Positions 35,101 through 44,171 of a stretch of 64,000 nt of DNA are shown one piece after another. This stretch comes from Diphasiastrum complanatum (Eukaryota > Streptophyta > Lycopodiopsida > Lycopodiales > Lycopodiaceae): positions 16,515,502 to 16,579,501 of the forward strand of contig CM055114.1 of assembly GCA_029204225.1 (NCBI GenBank). Direction: 5' to 3'. The position numbers were made by a program, and so were the translations under genes. How positions within the stretch are numbered: the stretch's first letter is position 1; the number at the start of each line of letters is the position of its first letter. The notes below the pieces were generated by a model. That model was not told where the DNA came from. It did not search any database and worked only from the letters and a program-made list of their open reading frames with translations.

Positions 35101-36290
35101 CGGATACGCTTTACCTTCCATTCACTTGAATTCGGAATCCTGTGATGGGGCTGGAGCAAGTGTATAACAGCAAAGGAAGCTGTCTCATGCTCGGAGCAAC
35201 TCAACTCAACATCAAACCTTTCGTAGAGTCGACTACTTAGGCACAACTTCACCTTATATGCAAGTGATCTAAACAATTTTGAAAAATGTAACCATAAGAG
35301 ATGTGATAGTCTGTCCAACCTCAAATTTGGTATGGACAATCCTGTACAAAATACAGGCATTGATATAAAATTTTAAGGAAATTTCATGGATTTGGATAGA
35401 TTTTTGAATTTAAATAGTTTATAGCTATCTTGGCGATGAATCAATAGAACATGCATGCTGTAATTTTGCTTGAAAGGTAGCATGGATGTGTCCTACCCTA
35501 TAACATAATATCAATATATTTTAGTTCTTTGTTTTATTCTTCCCTATGAGATAGCAAGCAAACCAGTAGAATCCAAGTCATCATGTATGATGGCGTATCC
35601 TTTTGCTAGTAAGTGTACCCTTTACCTTCCATTCACTTGAATTCTAATTACGAAATGGCATCAAGTGGCCAACTCAACTTCAAGCCTTTCTACTTAGGCA
35701 CAACCTCACCCTTTATATGCAAATGATCTCAACAATTTTGAAAAATGTAACCATAATAGATGCTGCATTGTGTCCAACCTCAAATTTGGTATGCATAATC
35801 CTATACAAAAAATTGCTATAAAATTTTAAGGGAATTTCATGGATTTGGATAGATTTTTTAATTATTATTCATAGCAATCATGGCCATGAATCAAAAGAAC
35901 ATGCATGCTGTAATTTTTGCTTGAAATGTGACATAGATGTGCGCTACCCTATAGCATAACATCACTATATTTTAGTTCTTTTAGATGCGATGGTGTGTCC
36001 AACCTCAAATTTGGTATGGACAATCCTGTACAAAACACAGACATTGCTATAAAATTAAGGGAATTTCATGGATCTGGATAGATTTTTGAATTATTATTCA
36101 TAGCGATTGTGGCCATGAATCAAAAGAACATGCATGCTGTAATTTTTGATTGAAATATGGCATGGATGTGTACTACCCTATAGCATAACATCAATATATT
36201 TTAGTTCTTTGCTCTTTCTTCCCTATGTGATAGCAAGCAAACCATTCAAATCAAGTCATCATGTATGATGATAGTCTTTAGGTCAAGTTA
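35100..36290 (+). repeat. Three imperfect tandem copies of the 3' flank
   Basis: The block containing CCTCAAATTTGGTATGGACA, TTTCATGGATTTGGATAGA and AACATGCATGCTGTAATTTT occurs at about 35310-35465, 35775-35920 and 35998-36150, with longer flanking similarity between the first two (CTTTACCTTCCATTCACTTG at 35109 and 35618). Unit II has only one such block (39890-40035). No gene is present in this stretch. Confidence 0.8.
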
Positions 36291-36506
36291 TCTTCATCTC
36301 ACCCCTGCCTCACTGAATTGTGATCATGAACAATGAAACTCAGCGTATCATTTTGCCTGTAAGTGTATAGATATTGCCCTAGGATTGATTATTTATCAAT
36401 AGGTACACGAGCCTTAATAAAACTAAGAGCTGGTAATAGACACTTCTATATCTCTAAGTAATGTGTGGTGAAACAATCTTAATTCTAGCAACTAGATGGG
36501 CTCAAA

Positions 36507-37700
36507 ATGTTTGTTGAGTGCTTCTTGAAGAAAGGCCTAGATTACCACACAAACCAAATATGTTCTATTTTTGGTTTGTGTATCAAACTTAACCAAGCTA
36601 TAGGCTATTGGTGTCATAGATGCATGTGGCCAATTTGGGAGCTGGTAGTCATGAATGAAGATTGTTGCAAACTAGTGAGTTATATCACAAGTGATGTTTT
36701 GAAATATCTCTTACTTTCATGATGACCAATATCAAGTGATCATAGCAATGCATAGCAATGCATCTAGAATCAACGTTCAACATCACATCAATAATCAAGT
36801 AATTCACTAAGGTAGAAATGGTAAGGAGCATGGGGTGATCATAACAATGCATCCAGAATCAACGTTCAACATCACATCAATAATCAAGTAATTCACTAAG
36901 GTAGAAATGGTAAGGAGCATGGGGTGATTAGGAATAGCTTTGAAATAGTTAGCATATCTATTTTGCATGCTTATGGAATGTAGTCTAAATGATCAAATAC
37001 ATAACATTGTGATAAAGATTTGGTGTTTGTCACTTTGTTTCAAATGAAAAAACTTGAGTGCAAGATGTTTGTTATCACATCATGTTTGGTATGGAATGTG
37101 TTTTTTATTTTGTTCCATCACTATAATAGATGGTTTTTCTTCTAAAAAAGTTATTCTAGTGCCATTTACTATTAAGGAATAAACAGGGCCCAACATCAAC
37201 TTAAATAAAATGTACTATATATTTCATTGTTCAAAACTTTCAGAGTATAATGATTTTCATGTAAATTATCTTGTAACATTTAGCTAATCATTCCTATAAT
37301 TGAGAAGTGAAATTAGAATCACAAGGAGTATAGTGATAAGATATATTGCAAGTGTAAACAATGCAAAGGATTGAAAATTCGAGAAACACGAATAGTGGCA
37401 CAACACTTGTGAAGTTTGGAAAGCACATTGAGGAGCTCAACGTGGTTTTGAACGTATGTTTTATTTATTTAGTACTTGATCTTATCATGGTCATGTTTGT
37501 GATTTTTTGGGAAAAAAATTAAACTAATGCTTGTATACATTTTACTCTTCTAGAATAATACATTGGTGTCAATGTCTTGCACGATTGACAATCTTATCAA
37601 CAAGATAGGAGATATTGATTTTGAATCCTCTCTGACATTAGATGAAAATCATTGTTGATCATCATATTTTTGATGTGATAGTCACTAGTAGGTACGACAC
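36507..37700. other. Gene-free spacer between the two BPS1-like units
   Basis: Only a short frame (36507-36722) of no recognisable family is present. An 89-bp tandem pair lies at 36745-36928. The remainder is AT-rich. Confidence 0.5.
36745..36928. repeat. 89-bp tandem duplication, two units
   Basis: CAATGCATCTAGAATCAACG at 36756 recurs as CAATGCATCCAGAATCAACG at 36845, and the remaining bases of the unit through GGAGCATGGGGTGAT are identical. The near-identity indicates a recent event. Confidence 0.9.
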
Positions 37701-37705
37701 ACCTC

Positions 37706-38119
37706 ATGATGTGGAGGTTATGCATCTTCCCAGTCCTTTTTGTGGATCTCACTGACTCTACCACACCTCACAAAGATCCTTCCATGGATTCTATTCATCT
37801 CACAATATCACTACACTTTGCCACAACACCTCACTTGGATTGTATTCATCCCACAACACTCCACATGAATTTTGTTGATCCCACAAACACCCTTTCAGGT
37901 TCTTTGATGGATCCTATTTATTCCATGATGTCACCACACACAGATTTTATCTGTCCCACAACATCTCATGATATCAATCTTACAACCGGTTATTTTGATC
38001 CCACAATGTCATCACAAGTAGATTCTCACCATCCCATGAAACTTTGCATAGACTATCCTCCTCTATCTCATCCAAATATACTTTGCTACAAAAAAGCACA
38101 CGACTTGGACACATTTTGA
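37706..38119 (+). repeat. Degenerate repeat with a 137-codon frame
   Basis: The stretch is made of imperfect units of roughly 40-50 bp containing CCCACAACA or CCACACCTCA and GAT/ATT-CATC words, so the plus-strand frame reads as a repeated pattern like TTPHxDxIHPT. Composition, lack of a family match and decay into stops beyond 38119 make a repeat more likely than a gene, although the frame is open throughout. Confidence 0.45.
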
Positions 38120-38707
38120 TAAGCTTTGAAAATGAACTATCAAATTTATGTATTCTTGACTTGTCCAAAAATGTGTTAAACTCATTGAATGAGTCTCCCC
38201 TTCCTCATATCAGCATTATTTAAGCCCTTTGCTAGAAAAGAATATTCATGTTGGCCTAATAGAATAGTATTATCATTGTGTGGAACATCAGTTTTATATT
38301 GGGGTCATATGTACATAATCAAGCCTAGGGAGCACTTTCCTAATGCACATCTACAGTTTTTCATTAGGTCTATTTATTGTGAATTAGCTTTATGATGATA
38401 ACAAATCTTTAATCTGAAAATTGTTAAATGTGCATGCATTTTTTCAACTAGATCAACTAAACAACAATTGATGGTATGTTGTTCAAGTGAAGTCATGCAC
38501 AAGACATATGTCAAGAAATTCATATCTCAAAAATGAAATGGGGATTTGAATTCGTATAACACAAATATATATGATGAAGATGTACAAATTTTGTCAAGAT
38601 TTTAAATCTTGAAAATTCTACAAATGAATCCAATGATATCAACCCAACAAACGATGAAGAGGACAATAGTGATTCTATGCATCAAAACAATATTGACGTA
38701 GGGTCCA
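38120..38707. other. Gene-free AT-rich stretch
   Basis: No coding signal. Similarity to the BPS1-like unit begins at about 38722. Confidence 0.5.
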
Positions 38708-39046
38708 AATCCTATAATGATAATTAGCATGTGCCATGAGGTTAGAAAAAGATAAGTACGTGATACTTGCCAACCAAGTGTGCGACAAGCTCTTAGGTAA
38801 GACATAACACATGTCACATAGTATATGGGGGCATGGGACTATGTGTGGATATGGATAGGTATTAGAAGAGCAATTGGCATAGAGCAAATGCCTCCAAGTT
38901 TTATGAAAATTAGGACAAGGAGCGGCTCATGCTAAGGAAAGATGTTTCAATTTATACATGCATGAGGCATGAGGAGATCATGATGACGAAGAGCAAACAT
39001 TGTATTGTATCAGTGATGATGGAGGTTGCAACTAGGTACGTGGTTG

Positions 39047-39101
39047 GGCCCGATTGGCTGGAATGCTCTCAAGAATCTGCCTTGGCCCTTGAGGTATAAA
39101 G
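39047..39101 (+). promoter_or_regulatory. Core promoter of the truncated BPS1-like copy
   Basis: The ATTGG box (about 39053-39057) and TATAAAG (39095-39101) are unchanged from unit I with the same spacing within a few bases. The distance from TATA to the first ATG of the truncated frame (39194) is only 93 bp, because the deletion removed most of the leader. Confidence 0.55.
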
Positions 39102-39193
39102 TCGCAAGGCTGGCGATATGCGGCAGGCCTACCAGGCGGGATAGGAGATGATCAGATTCCGCCCGCCCGCCAACGTCGTCATCCGAATAATGA

Positions 39194-39529
39194 ATGTATT
39201 TTGTTTCCTCGTTCAAATTGCAGTCGGCAATTAAGCGCAGGGATGAGATCCAGGGACAGGCAAATCTCGACTCGTGCAACTCCACCCTGCGGCGCATGGC
39301 TGACAACAAGCTTGGCGCTCCCACTCTCAAGAGCAAGCCCTTCATCAGTGCCATCTATGGCAAGGAGCAAGCTGATAAATTGAGGCAACTGGCTGCGAAT
39401 TTGAGACGGCAGTCGGAGGAGCTTGGGAAAGGCTTGGGGCTTTTGGAGCAGCAGGTGAACGAGCTCTTTCGGATGCTTGTGAACAGCAGAGTGGCACTTC
39501 TGGATCTGATTAGCCATTCCAGATGCTGA
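39194..39529 (+). CDS. Truncated BPS1-like copy, open frame of 111 residues
   Basis: The frame equals residues 169-213 plus 305-359 of the full BPS1-like protein, preceded by 11 residues (MYFVSSFKLQS) translated from former leader/intron sequence. One deletion removed the gene start, ending at short TTGG repeats; the other removed exactly 273 bp (residues 214-304), including the hydrophobic segment. No stop or frameshift occurs, and the coiled-coil end is nearly unchanged. It sits behind an intact TATA module. It may be a pseudogene that happens to be open or a small protein able to pair with the full-length one; the sequence cannot tell. Confidence is for the frame and origin, not for expression. 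Confidence 0.5.
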   Translation: MYFVSSFKLQSAIKRRDEIQGQANLDSCNSTLRRMADNKLGAPTLKSKPFISAIYGKEQADKLRQLAANLRRQSEELGKGLGLLEQQVNELFRMLVNSRVALLDLISHSRC

Positions 39530-40352
39530 GTTCATTCATCTACTGACCACGAGGAGACTTCAATTCTTAATCTGATTAGCCATTTCAGAAGCTGAGTTCA
39601 GGCATCAACTTATTACTGACCACAGAAGGAGCTTCAATTCTCCACGGATACCCTTTACTTTCCATTCACTTGAATTCGATTCACGAAATGGAATCCTGTG
39701 ATCAGTGTAAATCACACGGGCTGGAGCAAGTGTATAAAAGCAAAGGAAGCTCTGTGTCATGCTCGGGACAACTCAACTCAACATCAAGCCTTTCGTAGAG
39801 TCGACTACTTAGGCACAACTTCACCCCTTATATGCAAGTGATCTAAAAAATTTTGAAAAATGTAACCATAATAGATGTGATAGTCTGTCCAACCTCAAAT
39901 TTGGTATGGACAATCCTGTACAAAATACAGGCATTGATATAAAATTTTAAGGAAATTTCATGGATTTGGATAGATTTTTGAATTTTTTATAGCAGTCTTG
40001 GCGATGAATCAATAGAACATGCATGCTGTTATTTTGCTTGAAAGGTAGCATGGATGTGTCCTATCCTATAACATAATATCAATATATTTTAGTTCTTTGT
40101 TTTATGCTTCCCTATGAGATAGCAAGCAAACATTTCGAATCCAAGTCATCATGTATGATAATAGCCTTTAGGTCAAGTTATCTTCATCTCATCCTTGCCT
40201 CACAGAATTGTGATCTTGAACAATGAAACTCAGTGTATCATTTTGCTAGTAAGTGTATAGATATTGCCCTAATATTGATTATTTATCAATAGGTACACGA
40301 GCCTTAATATAACTAAGAGCTGGTAATAGACACTTCTATATCTGTGTGGTGA

Positions 40353-42304
40353 AACAAGTAGCAACGGATTACGTTGGAGACTGCTCCATCCACCAAGGGT
40401 ATGGTGTGTTGAACTACTGTTGGTGGAATGCCCTTCAGATCATTGTAACTCCAGGCAAAACATTCTTTATACTCTACCAACAAGGATCGTAGTCTCTTGA
40501 ATTGTGTGGGCGTTAACTGTTCTCCCACATGCACTATCTTTTCTGCTTCACCTGGCTCGGCAAGGTTCATTGGCTATGTTCGCGCAAGTCCCTCGAAGAT
40601 TTGTTCCACTGGTGCCTGACTTTGATCAAGTTCTCGTTGGGCTTGCGGCATCATAATTACCACATCGTCCAAGGTATAATCCTTGAAAGTCTCAGGCATC
40701 TCGTGAACTGGAGCTCATCGAGATTCCTCTTTCAGCATATTGATCTTAGCCCGACTGGTCATCTTTTGGTTTTCTATCATCTGTGTAGAAGATGACGTCG
40801 TATCCGAGTTCATCTTGATTGACTTCAAGGAATCTAACACCTTCTTTTTGTCTTTTTTTTGTCATATTGGTGGATTCGTCCTTGTCGTCCTTCATCAGAA
40901 CTGGTGTGACATTCGCCTCGTGGTTGCGAATATCAACATCCACTGTAGCTATCGCCTCTTCGAGTAGATCACTCCATTGGATCACCTGGTTGTAGCATTG
41001 TTTCAACTAATTTTTCTTATTCCCAGGTGCCCTTGGTGGATCGATCCTTGAGACCTTTGCCATAGCAGACTTTTGCGGTGGTTGAGCTGGTACTTTCTTG
41101 ATTCTGTAGTGATCCAGGTCCATGTGGTGTAGGATCTGCTCATCAGTCAGCTCAATCTCCTTATTATAAGTTAGAGCATGTTGCCAAGGGACTAAATCAT
41201 CGTCCACTGGGTTTTCAATCGGTTCCGCTGATAGCCATGCTACGTTTATCATATTCACCCCAAATGTGATTGGTGTGTCCATAGTGTAACATCTGGGTGA
41301 AGATGTGCTGGGTCCAGGATCTGATTTATATTGACATGCTCGGCAGTCAATAGTTGCTAATGCATCCGTCCATCTCAAGACATCCGTCTCTGAATCATAG
41401 TGACCACCCTTGGCTGGCCTTGGGTGATCAATCGTGTGATCTGTCGTGGATGATCCGTCATCAACTTTGGGTGCAATAGATTTCACCGTCCATGTGGTTG
41501 GATCAGCCTTTATAGTCTGCTCTTTGTTTTCGAGGTGAGTTTCCCTATACCCCAGTTGTGTACTACTAGCGCAGTCCTCAAGCATGGTCTTCCCAGTAAC
41601 ACATGGTATGTAGTTGGAGATTCTGATATATCCATGACTACAAAAGTGATTACAAACTGCATGCCTGTTATTTTTACAGGGATATCGACAACTACACCTT
41701 TTGGTTTCACATACGATTGATCTGCCAACTTGATGGCGAATCTTGCTGGCTTCAACCCTTGTGAATCCCACTTTTCATATAAAGTAGTGGAGATCAAATT
41801 GACACCTGATCCTCTATCTACTATTGTTGCCTCGTCCTCGTATCTCTTGAGTTTGATTGGCAAAGTGATGTTGTGTTTATCACTTTCCCATGCTGCCCCG
41901 ATGTGGAGGACGTTACTTGTTTCTTCATAGCCCCCGTACAATATATGGGCTTAGGTGCTACTGGCTCCTCATCCGCTTTGGCCCATTTAGCTAGAAGGCA
42001 TTTTGCTTGTGGTGCACCCCAGTAGTTCCCTGAGTGGTAAACTAACATGGCTCGCCAGTAAAAGTGTGAGCCTTTCAGTGCGTGGTTCTTCAAGCTCCAC
42101 CATTTGAAAAGGTGGTCCATGTTGATGCAACCGATCATTCTGATCAGTGCACAGTGGTGAGCCCGCTTGCAATTCCTGTTCGCCGTCAGTTGGAGGTTCC
42201 GTGGGATTGTCCCTTTCTTGCTCTTTTTCCTCCGCTTGGGCTCTCTGTACCCAGTGTCGCATTTTCTGGTACTGTATTCTTTCTTTCCTCACATTCGGAT
42301 ATGG
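40353..42304 (-). pseudogene. Gypsy gag-end, protease and RT-start relic, minus strand
   Basis: Read on the minus strand: a Glu/Gln-rich charged stretch (42292-41987), an aspartic protease (41941-41510) with VDRGSGVNLIS at about 41800-41830 (the family usually has DGGSG or DTGS, so the residue after the catalytic Asp is changed) and HVLLGRPCLRTA, then a long linker (41771-41007). The RT start at 40570-40313 reads LLVEYKECFAWSYNDLKGIPP and HTIPLVDGA, and is lost at 40353. This is the Tat/Athila-like gypsy type judging from the motif style. In minus-strand order it follows integrase (42329-42537), the wrong order for one element, so a rearrangement joins two pieces at about 42304. Confidence 0.8.
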
Positions 42305-42537
42305 CTTGTGAGTACACTACACATAATCCTATTGGGCTTGTCCATTACCGTGAGGATAATAAGGTGTGCTGAATCTATGGATCATGAAAAATTCTTCCAA
42401 TAGGACCTTAATGGTCTCATTGACAAAATGACTTCCACGATCACTGACTATATCCACCGGGCATCCAAAGCGCATAATGATATTCTCATACAGAAACTTG
42501 ACAGTTGCTTGAGTGTCAGCTATTCGCACTGCCTTGG
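42305..42537 (-). pseudogene. Gypsy integrase core, second part (split by chromovirus)
   Basis: The minus-strand frame reads KAVRIADTQATVKFLYENI and RFGCPVDIVSDRGSHFVNE, then FSTPYYPHGNGQAQ, the integrase core around the second and third catalytic residues. The first part of the same core is at 48813-48901, on the other side of the inserted chromovirus. The bases at the break fit the related relic at 31957-32010 without a gap once the duplicated pentamer is counted once. Similarity to copy 1 ends at 42305 (ACTCACAA). Confidence 0.9.
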
Positions 42538-43456
42538 TGTTGTAAAGCTGACTCAGGTGCACCCAACGTGCCCTGTAAGACTCTAAGGGGTGAGACTCCC
42601 TGAAGTCCCAGAGCAAGTTAGAACGTCAAGGACTGAGCCTCCGACCTGTGGTGAGCCAGTCAAGTAGTCACAAGTCATGAGCTAGCTCTGGAGCTCGAGT
42701 CATGGCCTAGTCAGGAAGCAAGTTGATTCTGCCACCGGAACGGCTCCCGGGACCCATGTCCGGGAGCCAGACTGATTCTGGCAGGCTTGCCAGGCTTAAT
42801 CAGCAAAATAAAAACTAAGTCCCAAAAAGCGTGCTTTACCAGAAAGCACTATGTTTCAGAACAGAGGGGGTGCGCCGAATCACAGCAGAACTATAGGGGG
42901 AGTCCGGCAGACAGAAACTTGGGCAGCTCAACCAGCGCCAGAAATCCAGTCGCCAGGTCTTAGCTCCCTCTACCAGCACGAGCCAGGCACAATGCCCAGC
43001 ACGTGTTGGTGGCCCCGAGACCGGTCAGTCTATGTATGAATGTAACCTCTTCCAAATCTAATAAAGTTGATCCTTGGGGATGATTACCATTTCGGTTTCG
43101 CCTCCGGGACTGGTCCAAGTGGAAGGACCCTTACTACAACCTTTTTGCGTCGCTGGCGCCTAAGGGTCCCTGTCATCGACATGGGGCTTGCCGCTATGCC
43201 AATTGGTCAGTTTGGCGACCACTATGCCTTGGATTTCATGTGTGGCTTGTCTTTGCCTTTGGTTACCTTTTGGGGACGGATTCTGAGTTGGCTTTCGGGT
43301 TTGGTTGGGATTCCAGTTTTCTTAAGTCTGAATGGTTAAGCTTGTTACATTTCTGAGTTGGCTTTTATGTAAGTGCATGATGGATGAATGTTAGACTTAA
43401 GCGCGTGTTGGGGAAACCGCTCAAGTCCCAGTGCCCTTTGAGGCGCCGGCGCAACA
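42538..43456 (+). repeat. 5' LTR of the chromovirus
   Basis: 919 bp, starting TGTTGTAAAG and ending GCGCAACA. It includes a poly(A)-type signal in CTAATAAAGTTG (about 43060). Short frames inside (such as 42851-43039 and 43067-43339) recur in the other LTR and are not genes. Confidence 0.95.
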
Positions 43457-43458
43457 TG

Positions 43459-43471
43459 TGGTATCAGAGCC
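43459..43471 (+). promoter_or_regulatory. Primer binding site of the chromovirus
   Basis: TGGTATCAGAGCC, two bases after the LTR end, matches initiator tRNA-Met. The same site follows the LTR of the non-autonomous element (52957-52969). Confidence 0.95.
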
Positions 43472-43547
43472 GACTAGCCGGTCAGCTACGCAAGTCTCAC
43501 AGGGATGGCCACGTTTTTGGGATTTGTCAGGACAACCGTTGCGCAAG

Positions 43548-43933
43548 GTGCTGCCCACAGTGTAAGCACGGGTGCGTCCACGGTCGGGGTGGTCGGCAGA
43601 ACGGGGGACTTGATGAGTCAAAGTGCTGCCCTCGAGGTGTAAGCACGGTCAGTTCTCGCGGTTCGGGCCTGGCGCTGTCTGCACGTAGGACGGATGAGGC
43701 AAAGTGCTGCCTAGGTAGGTGAAAGCATGGTCTGTACCTTGTGGGGTGCGGGGCGACATATTCGAACTGTACGGGTTAACCATTGATACAGAGATGCTGC
43801 TCGAATTTGGGTGTAAAGCACGGGTGGTTAGCTGCCGGTGCGGGATAGCTGCCGATCGTTTAGCTATAAGGGCTATCGACCAAAAAGTGGTGGGGCGTGA
43901 TTGAGGCAATGTGCTGCTTAATGGTGAAAGCAC
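43548..43933 (+). promoter_or_regulatory. Leader array of five short inverted repeats
   Basis: Five GTGCT...AGCAC pairs with 12-18 base loops lie at 43548-43569, 43623-43646, 43704-43728, 43794-43821 and 43911-43933. The consensus is GTGCTGCC, about six bases, then GTGTAAGCACGG. Start-to-start spacings are 75, 81, 90 and 117. The array lies between primer binding site and coding frame and reappears in the non-autonomous element with the same spacing. Five-base stems are weak alone; a role in RNA packaging, dimerisation or translation is inference. Confidence 0.6.
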
Positions 43934-44171
43934 GGATGGTTGGATGGATGTTTCCCCGTGGGCTAATTCTGTGATAGATTTGTGTGGGCGCGGCTAGGCA
44001 AAGATCCTACGTCCGGTCTCAAGGGGAATGTGACTTGAGAGGGATCCTCTGTTTAGCTTTGGTTGGTATGTTCGTTTGTGGTGTGCTTGCCTGGACCTGA
44101 ATTATCCCTGACTACTTCTTTTGATCCAGGTGATCTGATCTAGTTGGGAGTTGTGAGAGGAGCTTACATTT

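Larger units (their letters stand above)
33033..36480 (+). repeat. BPS1-like gene unit I (duplicated as 38708-40352)
   Basis: Similarity to unit II begins near 33060 (ATTAGCATGTGCCATGAGG), covers promoter, gene end and 3' flank, and ends near 36470 after CACTTCTATATCT. Unit II is shorter because of two deletions in the gene body and because it has one rather than about three copies of the 3' flank repeat. The two units are in the same orientation, about 2.2 kb apart. Confidence 0.85.
38708..40352 (+). repeat. BPS1-like gene unit II
   Basis: Direct copy of 33033-36480 with promoter, truncated gene and a single 3' flank block. It ends at about 40352, where the plus-strand similarity to unit I (GTGTGGTGAAACAA) stops and a minus-strand gypsy relic begins. 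Relative to unit I it also lacks about 80 bp upstream of the promoter near 38925. Confidence 0.85.
43457..44171 (+). other. Chromovirus leader, no gag
   Basis: These 715 bp separate LTR and protease frame. Related elements carry gag of roughly 300 or more codons here. The only frame of note (43384-43722) starts inside the LTR, is Cys/Arg-rich because of the repeats, and has no regular CCHC spacing. I treat it as non-coding. Confidence 0.6.

Noticed and set aside
37706-38119. Possible His/Thr-rich protein gene
   Set aside because: Internal repeats explain the open frame; no family resemblance and no promoter or gene structure nearby.
42851-43339. Frames of 62 and 90 codons that recur at 48208-48681
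   Set aside because: They lie wholly inside the two chromovirus LTRs and recur because the LTRs are copies.
43384-43722. Cys/Arg-rich 112-codon frame that could be read as a zinc-finger Gag
   Set aside because: It starts in the LTR, cysteine spacing is irregular and arises from the repeated GTGCTGCC units; frame is not kept in the non-autonomous copy.
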